A DNA stretch of 64,000 nucleotides, from assembly GCA_028690665.1 (NCBI GenBank), contig JAQVAV010000004.1, positions 62,001 through 126,000 on the forward strand, read 5' to 3'. The notes beneath the pieces are model-generated. The model ran no database searches and had not been told where the DNA came from. It worked only from the letters and a program-made list of their open reading frames with translations. The position numbers and the translations under genes were made by a program. Every line of letters starts with the position of its first letter. Position 1 is the first letter of the stretch. This document shows positions 10,870 through 19,308 of the stretch, in pieces. This DNA is from Paludibacter sp. (lineage in GTDB: Bacteria; Bacteroidota; Bacteroidia; Bacteroidales; Paludibacteraceae).

Positions 10870-12438
10870 TTATTGAACAGGTTCAAGAATGATACAATCT
10901 ATTTTCAGATCTCTGCTATATGTGGCCTTTTCGGTTTTTGTCGCTGCATTATCCACTTTTAGCACCACGGAAATATTATTTTTAAAATTCGAATCAGTAA
11001 AATCAATCTGATTTTGATACGGGAATTCAAAGTTCTCTGCCACTAACATTTTATCAATGGAGTCTGGATTTGTGATAAATGTAGCTTTAGTCGAACCTCC
11101 AACCTGGTGATTTTTATCGACAGCGGCAAAATCAACAATTTCTCCAGATTCATCAACATACTGTAAGCTAAACTTCACTTTGTAAGGACGAACATCTGTG
11201 GTATCAATTATTTTGGAAGGAACAAAAACACAATATATGTTATATTTGGTCGATAAAGTATTTGGCAAAGGAAAAGTTACAAACACCTTTGCCAGCGAAC
11301 TGGAAGCTGCATCAGTTAAAGACAGATAATATTTGTTTGAAACAGAAAAAGCGGTACCCAGACTTGAATAAATATTTTCGGTATAATTTGCTGCATAACG
11401 CCCATAAACAGAAGTTTCAGCTTCTATTCTGATTTCTTTGGCCCACGATTCTCCGGAAGTATTATTCAGCTTAGTGGCCACATAGCCATACCCATTGCTA
11501 AGTTTCGTTAGCGAGGCATCCTTAAACAAGCGGGCCGGATTGGCGAATTCGGTACCACTGGTCGCTGTAAGGGTATCGGCGGCAACAGGTTTTTCTATTT
11601 TATTTCTAAAGAATAAATCTTTTACTAAGGTAATCCTCGTGTAAGCTCGTTGCATAGCGACACCTCCATCCGATTCAAGGGTTCTGTAATACGGAAAAAT
11701 AGAATCATAAGATCTCTTCCATGCATCATTATCGGGTAAAATAGCAGTATAAATACTATCTTCACTTTTCAAATCGGCCAGATAATCAAGTACATCATTT
11801 GTTTCTTTCATGACAGAATCAACCAACACTCCATTTTCAAAACTTGCCTCAGGATCAAACTCAAGAAGCGTCAACGAATTCAAATAAGCTTTAAGAGAGT
11901 CAAGTCCGCTTGTTTCATTTATATATTCCCAAAGGTTTTGCTGGTACGGTACGTAATCTCCCAGAATATGTATAATACCATTATTGGTAGCAATATCCGA
12001 TTCGACAATTGTTTTCCCTCCAAAGGTTGCCACTCCGGATAACTTGGAGAAAACGATGTATTTTTTATCCATCATCAAAACATTGGTAGATGAAATACCT
12101 GAAGTTGTATGTAAATAGCGGGTAATATGATTTTCCACTATTTTTCTGACTTCCGTCAAGTTTGTAAGATCCACATCTTCCAATGAAGCATCCTCCGGAG
12201 CCCAGACAGTAAAAGACTGAGGTTCAGAAAGCAGAGTATCATAACCAGTCTTTTCCAGCATCTGTGTAAAAATTTTCAGATCACTTCTACTTTTAATATA
12301 CTCCATAATGGTAGAGTCTATTTTATTCTCCGGAACAGTGTTGTAATGAGATTGCCACGCATCATCGTTACAAGAAACTATCAACACTGCCAGAATCAGT
12401 GTCAACAAGACTGAAATTTTATTATATTTTAATTTCAT
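10870..12438 (-). CDS. Fasciclin-domain lipoprotein
   Basis: The 522-residue protein begins with a lipoprotein signal (lipidated Cys23 in VLIVSC) and then a fasciclin (FAS1/BIgH3) domain at about residues 40-165, seen from FTQMLEKTGYDTLL, SFTVWAPEDAS and the end motif NGIIHILGDY. A second, weaker FAS1-like segment (about 200-275, with YTAILPDNDAW) and a beta-rich C-terminal region follow. FAS1 domains are adhesion or ligand-binding modules; in SusCD loci they are thought to act as surface glycan-binding proteins, but this is inference here. It lies 25 bp from the SusC gene downstream and 26 bp from the fasciclin gene upstream, so it belongs to the same transcript. Confidence 0.82.
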   Translation of the reverse strand: MKLKYNKISVLLTLILAVLIVSCNDDAWQSHYNTVPENKIDSTIMEYIKSRSDLKIFTQMLEKTGYDTLLSEPQSFTVWAPEDASLEDVDLTNLTEVRKIVENHITRYLHTTSGISSTNVLMMDKKYIVFSKLSGVATFGGKTIVESDIATNNGIIHILGDYVPYQQNLWEYINETSGLDSLKAYLNSLTLLEFDPEASFENGVLVDSVMKETNDVLDYLADLKSEDSIYTAILPDNDAWKRSYDSIFPYYRTLESDGGVAMQRAYTRITLVKDLFFRNKIEKPVAADTLTATSGTEFANPARLFKDASLTKLSNGYGYVATKLNNTSGESWAKEIRIEAETSVYGRYAANYTENIYSSLGTAFSVSNKYYLSLTDAASSSLAKVFVTFPLPNTLSTKYNIYCVFVPSKIIDTTDVRPYKVKFSLQYVDESGEIVDFAAVDKNHQVGGSTKATFITNPDSIDKMLVAENFEFPYQNQIDFTDSNFKNNISVVLKVDNAATKTEKATYSRDLKIDCIILEPVQ

Positions 12439-12464
12439 AATACTGAGTTATTTTCATTCACAAA

Positions 12465-14390
12465 CTAATATATATCTTCACTTTCAAGGGCACTTGTAGG
12501 TACAAATTCCATATAATCAAACATAAACTCACCTCCGCTAAGTCCTTTTATAGCAAAGACATGATGGCCTGCCTCTGAGAATGTAAAAGTTCCCAAAATT
12601 TTTCTGATTGCCGCGTTGCAATAGCGTGCATTTTCACCGGATGTCCAATCCGCCTTAATCACTTTAAAACAAGCCGGAGCTTTCATATAACCAAGATTAC
12701 TCATATATTTATCATTATCGTATCCATACGGATCTGAGGAATCCGAACCAGGTTCTTCCCAACCATTGTCTACTGCTGATTTATTCAGATTTAAAGGTAC
12801 TCCACAGGGAATATTATCAAAATATAACTGGGCTACACCACGCTTACCATTTGTCAGATAACCAAAACGAATTTCATAGGTTCCTGCCGGAATCGGAGGA
12901 GTTATAATAGAAAAATCGTATAATTTACCAGTGCTTGCCGTTAAGAAGATTTCATCTCCTTCATAGTCCTGATATTTATAATATGGAGTTAAATACTGAA
13001 CTACAGTCTGTTCAGATGATGTTATTCTTGCAATATAATTTCTTGGTATCTGATATTTCAGATCTGGCGTATCATATAAAGAAGACGTAGTATTTTGTTT
13101 GTATCTTGAACCACGCATATTGTTATTTGTCAATTCCGGGAAAAAACTTGCAGCATCAAAACGAAGTCTTTTACTTGAAAGCATATTGTCAACCTGTTTG
13201 CTATAAACCAACATGCCATCAATTTCGTGATAAATACCATTGGTAGTTGTTTTATCGTAGAATGTATCGGATAAATACAAAGCATCGCCGGTTTCCGGTA
13301 AGTAATTGAAGATATTCGTTGTTCCTGTCGCTCTTTCTTTTTTAACTTCTATCAACGTATTCGGACACATGGTTTCAACATATTCATACATATCCCGACC
13401 CGGAGTTCGTATCATGTGATCGGTATCATACGCATCAATAAAAGTAAATTTACTTAACTGTTTATCAATCAAATGGTAAGCAATAAAGCGGTTCAGACTG
13501 TTATGCCGGTCGGTTATTTCACGAACATTAGCATCTTCTGGATATACTTCATCATAAATACCTGCCGCATAGGTTTTCAAATCTTCTATATTGTAGATAT
13601 TGTTGGCATTCATTGTTTCGTTGCTCTCCATTAGCACTGTATATCTGTACCGACGAGCATCCGGAATATCCTCATAATACCAGCTACCATCATCTAAAGT
13701 TTTGGTAATTAAATAAGCATATTCTGTTTTATCATAAGTTTCATCCTCTATTTTCAATAAAGAATCAGCCATACCGGTTTCGATAAGCGCCTGATAAAAA
13801 ATGGAGAAATCAGTTTCTTTGGCTATTGCCTCTACAATTCCCTCCCGCGATGGATTCAGTACCTTACTGATAACATGTAAAACTCCATTGTGCTTTACAA
13901 CATCCTTATTGATAATGTAAGCATTTTCATTCCCCTTTGCTTCATCGTAATTGACCCATGTTACAGAATCGGTAAAATGGATAGTGATATTTCTGTCACT
14001 CATTGTTATTTCGGGGATACGTCCGTCAATGAAATTAGAGTAAAGCACTACTGCTCCGTCAATTATATGATCATAAGCAATAACCTGAAGAGAATCAAGC
14101 GAAAAATCGCTCAAAGAGTTTTTCCCTTTTTCCTTATAAAAAGCATGCATTGCATCATTAGTCGGAGCAAAACAGGTATAGCTACCATAAGAATTCAGCA
14201 GGCCCATTACGTTTGTAGTGTCGAGTAGCCTTACAAATTCGGAAAATTGTACAGTGTCATTTTGCAAATACTGACCTACCATTTCACCTGTAAATGTATA
14301 TAAGTTACCTCCAACATCATCTGAATCACAGGAAACAAATACACCGGATAATATTCCAATCAATAAAATTGTATTTAAAATTCTTTTCAT
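12465..14390 (-). CDS. Fasciclin-domain lipoprotein
   Basis: The 641-residue product has a lipoprotein signal ending GVFVSC (Cys21), then a FAS1 domain at about 40-180 (FVRLLDTTNVMGLLNSYG, YTCFAPTNDAM, NGVLHVISKVL) and a second one at about 190-395 with an insertion (FSIFYQALIETGMADSLL, NGIYHEIDGMLVY). The C-terminal 200 residues are beta-rich and end near FMFDYMEFVPTS, resembling a carbohydrate-binding-type sandwich, which suggests surface glycan capture. It lies between the second SusD gene (11 bp) and another fasciclin gene (26 bp). It is similar in plan to the other two fasciclin proteins of the locus but is not a simple copy. Confidence 0.82.
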   Translation of the reverse strand: MKRILNTILLIGILSGVFVSCDSDDVGGNLYTFTGEMVGQYLQNDTVQFSEFVRLLDTTNVMGLLNSYGSYTCFAPTNDAMHAFYKEKGKNSLSDFSLDSLQVIAYDHIIDGAVVLYSNFIDGRIPEITMSDRNITIHFTDSVTWVNYDEAKGNENAYIINKDVVKHNGVLHVISKVLNPSREGIVEAIAKETDFSIFYQALIETGMADSLLKIEDETYDKTEYAYLITKTLDDGSWYYEDIPDARRYRYTVLMESNETMNANNIYNIEDLKTYAAGIYDEVYPEDANVREITDRHNSLNRFIAYHLIDKQLSKFTFIDAYDTDHMIRTPGRDMYEYVETMCPNTLIEVKKERATGTTNIFNYLPETGDALYLSDTFYDKTTTNGIYHEIDGMLVYSKQVDNMLSSKRLRFDAASFFPELTNNNMRGSRYKQNTTSSLYDTPDLKYQIPRNYIARITSSEQTVVQYLTPYYKYQDYEGDEIFLTASTGKLYDFSIITPPIPAGTYEIRFGYLTNGKRGVAQLYFDNIPCGVPLNLNKSAVDNGWEEPGSDSSDPYGYDNDKYMSNLGYMKAPACFKVIKADWTSGENARYCNAAIRKILGTFTFSEAGHHVFAIKGLSGGEFMFDYMEFVPTSALESEDIY

Positions 14391-14401
14391 GGTATAAATA
14401 A

Positions 14402-15991
14402 TTAATTTCTGGATGAAGAGCCTGACTCGGCATAATAAGGATTTTGTTCTAAATTAGAGTTTGCTTGTAGTTCCCGTTCTTGTATTGGCATATACATAGC
14501 ATCCAAAACAGATGCACCAAGACTTATTCCAGCCCCTGAAGCCTTGTAGTTGACGTAGGTGTTCAGAGTTGAGGTATTGTTATCCCGGCGGGCAAGACGC
14601 ACGAGATCAAACCATCGTTTTCCTTCAAACAAGAGTTCTCGTTGCCGCTCACGAAGCACTAATTTTTCCATATCTCTCTGCGTCGAATAATTGACCAGTT
14701 TGAGCGAGTCGGCATCGACGTTTGACCGCAAATAGGTTTCATTAACCAGGGTTATCGCTTCATTCAAATCAGACTGACTGTCGAGTTGTACCAACGCTTC
14801 TGCTTTCATCAGCATGACATCAGACAAACGATAGATAATCCAGTCCGAAATATCTAACCTGTAACTCGGGACGGACTTGTTGGTTAGAGTATTCTCCAAC
14901 ATATATTTTCCTGCATACTTGAAAATATAATACTTACCTCCATAACCATAGTAAGATTCCCTCGCACGAATATCATCTTCACTTTCATACACATTAGTAG
15001 CCACTTTATAATAAAACGGACTGTAAGCACCCAGAGTTGTCTCATCACTCGGATCATAAGCCAAAGTTTCCGGAAAACTTAATTCCCCCAAAGGATTATA
15101 AGCTGAACCATACAAAATGTAGAGCGGTCTCGTACTTATATTTTCATCTTGATATTGTGGTATTTCAAAAATCGATTCGGTTGAATTTCCTACATAAAAC
15201 ACCTTTGTGTATACATAAGCTGCATTCACGAGCTTGAGTCTGGAATCAGCCATCACCTCGTTACAGGCATTAACACAATTCTGATATTGTCCGTCCCACA
15301 AATACACATCGGCAAGCAGAGCATTCACTAGGTTCAGCGTAACCCGCTGTTTGTTATAATCTGTCCGACCGTAATCTGTCCTTGCGTACTTTTTAGCAAA
15401 TTTCAGGTTACTTATAATCGTATCAAGCAATTGACGCTCAGTTGCTTTTGGTTGTGCATAGTCCTGGGTATCGTCAATACTCGGATCTGTAATTAAAGGA
15501 ACTTCTTTAAATGCACGTACCAAATAAAAATATGCCAAAGAGCGAATGGTCAGGGCTTCAGCCTTTACCCGGTTTAAATCATCCTGAGTAAAATTCTCAT
15601 CCCTATCAAGCACAAAAGGTGAATAATATATCAGCGTATTACAATAATTTATAATCGTGTAAAACGATGCCCAAGACGAATATGCATTCGTGGAGATTAT
15701 CTCTCCTTCAAGAATTTTAAGAATACCTGCACGTTTATCATAATTAATCGACGAACCTTCAACCATATTATCGGATCTTAATTCACCCCAGATAATCATT
15801 CTGTAAATCACGGCATCTTCAGTCATGCTTTTGTAACAGGCAGCGAGTACTGCATCAACATCCGATTCCGATTGCCAGAATTCATCCAGAATAATTTGAC
15901 TTTCGGGTTTTAAATCTAGCCATTCGTTACATCCGGAAATTCCTAATATCAAGAGTATAACGATACTTATAACTGATAACTTTATTTTCAT
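14402..15991 (-). CDS. SusD/RagB-family outer-membrane glycan-binding lipoprotein (second pair)
   Basis: The 529-residue product has a lipoprotein signal ending GISGC (Cys21) and the SusD architecture: NEWLDLKPESQI after the lipid anchor, FWQSESDVDAVLAACYKSM at about 40-60, WGELRSDN near 70, an EALTIRSLAYFYLVR helix near 143, and LLFEGKRWFDLVRLARRD near 465, the classic SusD_RagB signature. It is the closest to canonical SusD of the two in this locus. It follows its SusC gene by 12 bp. Role: surface capture of the oligosaccharide delivered to SusC; ligand not determinable from sequence alone. Confidence 0.95.
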   Translation of the reverse strand: MKIKLSVISIVILLILGISGCNEWLDLKPESQIILDEFWQSESDVDAVLAACYKSMTEDAVIYRMIIWGELRSDNMVEGSSINYDKRAGILKILEGEIISTNAYSSWASFYTIINYCNTLIYYSPFVLDRDENFTQDDLNRVKAEALTIRSLAYFYLVRAFKEVPLITDPSIDDTQDYAQPKATERQLLDTIISNLKFAKKYARTDYGRTDYNKQRVTLNLVNALLADVYLWDGQYQNCVNACNEVMADSRLKLVNAAYVYTKVFYVGNSTESIFEIPQYQDENISTRPLYILYGSAYNPLGELSFPETLAYDPSDETTLGAYSPFYYKVATNVYESEDDIRARESYYGYGGKYYIFKYAGKYMLENTLTNKSVPSYRLDISDWIIYRLSDVMLMKAEALVQLDSQSDLNEAITLVNETYLRSNVDADSLKLVNYSTQRDMEKLVLRERQRELLFEGKRWFDLVRLARRDNNTSTLNTYVNYKASGAGISLGASVLDAMYMPIQERELQANSNLEQNPYYAESGSSSRN

Positions 15992-16003
15992 TTCTTTTTA
16001 ATT

Positions 16004-19000
16004 TTATAATCCCATAGAAATACCTAATGTAAAATCTTTTGAACGAGGTGTTGCCGAATTATCAATACTTAAACCTTTGTTCGAGGTAATCGATCCATAT
16101 CCAACTTCAGGATCAACACCTGTATATTTAGTCCATACAAAAAGATTATTGAATGTCATGTATAAACTCAATTTATTAACTTTATATTTTTTAAGTACTG
16201 ATTTTGGGACAGAATAGTTGAATGTCATATATTTGAAACGAAGAAAAGAACCATCCTCAACATACCTATCACTCCCCAACCAGTTATATCCGGTTTTATG
16301 TAAAGCCCTCGGCATATTCGTATCATCCCCATCTTTACGCCAACGCCAGTTAACCGCAACACTTTGATTATTATCATAATACATATTCTCAGCATTCATA
16401 CGGGCCATATTAATGATTTTGTTTCCATAGCGGAAATTGAAGAACATATTCAATGACAAATTCTTATATCTGAAAGTTGGCCCAAAACCACCGCTCACTT
16501 TTGGGTTTGAATTACCAAGATATACAATATCCAGTTCATCAATACTTCCATCGTGATTAACATCCTCATATACAGCATCCCCCCCCCTGAATTTATATTG
16601 GGATTCTTTACCATAAGCAAAATACATAGCCCGAGGGTTTCCATCTTCATCGAAAATTACATTATTGTTTTTATCCCGTGCTACCGGAGAGTCTCCGTAC
16701 TCATCACTCACACCAACTTCATATTTGTCATATTTATAGACTCCTTTATATCTGAAACCGTAAATAGAGCCGAAAGAATTTCCTAGCTGAACTCGGGTAA
16801 GATATTTACCATTCTCATAAGTAAAGTCACTGTTATAACTGTCCAACAGAGTTTGGTTAAGATCAACAAGCGTATTTTTATAATTTGCAAGATTGAAACG
16901 AAAATCTATGCTAAAATCTTTTGATTTATAGAAGCGGTTTGCATATAAATTTACTTCCCAGCCATCGTTGTCCATCTGACCTCCATTAATATACGACAAG
17001 GTTGAATAGCCTGATATTTCAGAAATTGCCACGTCCGGAAATAATAAGTCTTTAGTATGTTTTTTATAAAAATTAATGTCAAAAATATACTTATCATCTA
17101 ACAATCCAAGATCAATACCATAATTAAAAGAGTTTGTGGTTTCCCATTTTAAATGGCTGAGTCGCAATGAAACAGGTTTAATCGCGGTCATATCTATATA
17201 AGTACCATAAGTATCATACCGACTGAAATGTAAATAATCTGATCCGGGCTGGTTTCCACTAACACCCCATGCCGGACGAAGAGCCAGCATGCTTAGCCAT
17301 TTATTGGTGTTCTTCATGAAGGGTTCATCGGAAATAATCCATTTCAAAGAAATGCCGGGAAAATTTCCGAATTTATTTCCCTGGCCAAACCGGGTACTTC
17401 CATCCCGACGGAAAGTTCCATCAATAATATATCTTGATTTATAAGCATAATGTCCACGGAACATAAATGCTAAAGAACGCCATGAAGAATGACTTGTGCT
17501 TGCGTCGGCCAAATAACCGAAGTTGGAAGCATCTATAGCCTCGCCCGAAGGCAACGAATAGGTCAGAATTCCCTGGGAAGCGTAGGAACCTGTATTGATC
17601 TGAAACGAACCATATAGCAACAAACTATGATCCTTATTATCAAATTTAGGTTGGTATGCGATATTGTTATCAGCAAATATTGTCATACTTTCACCATCGC
17701 TGCTGTAGGCCCTGTTCACATTTTTATCCGCCCAATAGAGATTTGACACTTCCTGAGGAAGAAATTGAATCACTTTATTGTTATTAATATCAAACGAGAC
17801 AAACATATTAAAACGTAACATCTGATCTTCCGGATTCAACAAATCATATTGTAAACGAAAAGTCGGTAATACACGGAAAGTCTTTTGCAAATTTGTTGCT
17901 AAATAAGCCAGAGCAACAGGATTTTTCAAATCGCGCTGATCATCATTTAGAGAGGAATAACGTGATATGTTGTAATATACGTCGGTATTATTTCCATTGG
18001 CATCCTGTTCGTAAACGCTTACATTAGGCATTTTCGAATAAGCAATTCCCAACAGATTTTCATAATTTCTGTAATTATTAGCGTTAGTTAGAGAAAACTC
18101 AGAAATAAACCGGATACGGTCGGACACCTTGTATTCCAGATAAGCACGGGAAGTCAGGGAATTAAATTTTTGCCCGATCACAGTACCATTCTGAGATTTA
18201 TATCCACCAGAAACACGATAATTTGCACGATCCCCCCCCCCTGAAACAGTCAGATAATGGTCGCTGATATTACCGACCCGGGTTACTTCATCCACCCAAT
18301 CTGTATTATTATTAAAATTCTCATACTCAGGCCAATTTTGATCATAATTATATTCATCAATATCGTTGGCATCTCTGTCCTGCTGCGGATTAAAATAAGC
18401 CTCTTTCATAAGCATGGTAAAGTCCCCTCCACTTAACATATTCATTCCTTTCGGCTGGACAGTACGTGTATACCTATAAGTATAGTCTATTCTAGTCGGA
18501 CCGGAGATCCCTTTCTTAGTAGTAATCATAATTACCCCGTTAGCTCCTTTCGATCCCCATATTGCCGCTGCGGCAGCATCCTTCAATACGGAGATTTCAA
18601 GAATGTCATCGGGATTAATACTCAACATATTTGCATATTGTTCCTGATTCGAATTGGCAAAGTCAAAATTCTCGTCAATGGTAACTTCATAAGGAACACC
18701 GTTTACAACAATAAGAGGTTCACTACTTCCGTTAATTGACGTTACACCACGGATACGCATAGATGTGCCACTGCCCGGGTCACCGGAGTTTGACACGATG
18801 TCCAAACCGGCAATACGTCCCTGAAGTGCATCATCAACCGATGATACCTGCACCCCTTCAACCTCCTTCATATCAATTGTCTGCATGGCAGTAGCGATTT
18901 CGCGGGTAGGAATGGAATAGCCACTTTGTATAGATTTTCGGGTAGCTGTTACTTCAACGGTTTTAATCGTCTGGACACTTTCGACTAACTTTACATTAAC

Positions 19001-19306
19001 TACTTTCTTATTATTAATCGGAATAATTTGTTTATTAAAGCCGATATAGCTGATCTTCAGTTTATTTAAAGGGCTCTTCACTTTCAAAACATAGTGTCCG
19101 TTAAAGTCGGTAATAGAGCCGTTAACAACACGATTATTATCATCAACCTCGGAAACGTTCACCCCGATTAAAGGATAGCCATCAGTTGCCGAAATAACTT
19201 CGCCCTGAACGATAAAGGATTGACCTGAATTTTGAGCCATACTTCCGGATACCACCACAGCCCACAGAAATACTATCGCAATTTTAGATTTCATATATTT
19301 TTTCAT
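16004..19306 (-). CDS. SusC/RagA-family TonB-linked receptor with poly-G tracts (second pair)
   Basis: The 1,100-residue product has a signal peptide (cleavage near GSMAQ, residue 25), a carboxypeptidase-like domain at about 32-107, a TonB plug with the hallmark motifs DALQGRIAGLDI and SMRIRGVTSINGSSEPLIVVNG, and a 22-strand-type barrel. It imports oligosaccharide together with the SusD encoded 12 bp downstream. The coding strand carries a run of ten G (plus-strand C at 18,232-18,241, encoding SGGGD near residue 356) and a run of nine G (16,579-16,587, encoding RGGD near residue 907). The equivalent glycine motif of the other SusC in this window is coded with only a four-G run, so these tracts are not forced by the protein. 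Slippage there would frameshift and switch the receptor off. Confidence 0.95.
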   Translation of the reverse strand: MKKYMKSKIAIVFLWAVVVSGSMAQNSGQSFIVQGEVISATDGYPLIGVNVSEVDDNNRVVNGSITDFNGHYVLKVKSPLNKLKISYIGFNKQIIPINNKKVVNVKLVESVQTIKTVEVTATRKSIQSGYSIPTREIATAMQTIDMKEVEGVQVSSVDDALQGRIAGLDIVSNSGDPGSGTSMRIRGVTSINGSSEPLIVVNGVPYEVTIDENFDFANSNQEQYANMLSINPDDILEISVLKDAAAAAIWGSKGANGVIMITTKKGISGPTRIDYTYRYTRTVQPKGMNMLSGGDFTMLMKEAYFNPQQDRDANDIDEYNYDQNWPEYENFNNNTDWVDEVTRVGNISDHYLTVSGGGDRANYRVSGGYKSQNGTVIGQKFNSLTSRAYLEYKVSDRIRFISEFSLTNANNYRNYENLLGIAYSKMPNVSVYEQDANGNNTDVYYNISRYSSLNDDQRDLKNPVALAYLATNLQKTFRVLPTFRLQYDLLNPEDQMLRFNMFVSFDINNNKVIQFLPQEVSNLYWADKNVNRAYSSDGESMTIFADNNIAYQPKFDNKDHSLLLYGSFQINTGSYASQGILTYSLPSGEAIDASNFGYLADASTSHSSWRSLAFMFRGHYAYKSRYIIDGTFRRDGSTRFGQGNKFGNFPGISLKWIISDEPFMKNTNKWLSMLALRPAWGVSGNQPGSDYLHFSRYDTYGTYIDMTAIKPVSLRLSHLKWETTNSFNYGIDLGLLDDKYIFDINFYKKHTKDLLFPDVAISEISGYSTLSYINGGQMDNDGWEVNLYANRFYKSKDFSIDFRFNLANYKNTLVDLNQTLLDSYNSDFTYENGKYLTRVQLGNSFGSIYGFRYKGVYKYDKYEVGVSDEYGDSPVARDKNNNVIFDEDGNPRAMYFAYGKESQYKFRGGDAVYEDVNHDGSIDELDIVYLGNSNPKVSGGFGPTFRYKNLSLNMFFNFRYGNKIINMARMNAENMYYDNNQSVAVNWRWRKDGDDTNMPRALHKTGYNWLGSDRYVEDGSFLRFKYMTFNYSVPKSVLKKYKVNKLSLYMTFNNLFVWTKYTGVDPEVGYGSITSNKGLSIDNSATPRSKDFTLGISMGL

Positions 19307-19308
19307 GA

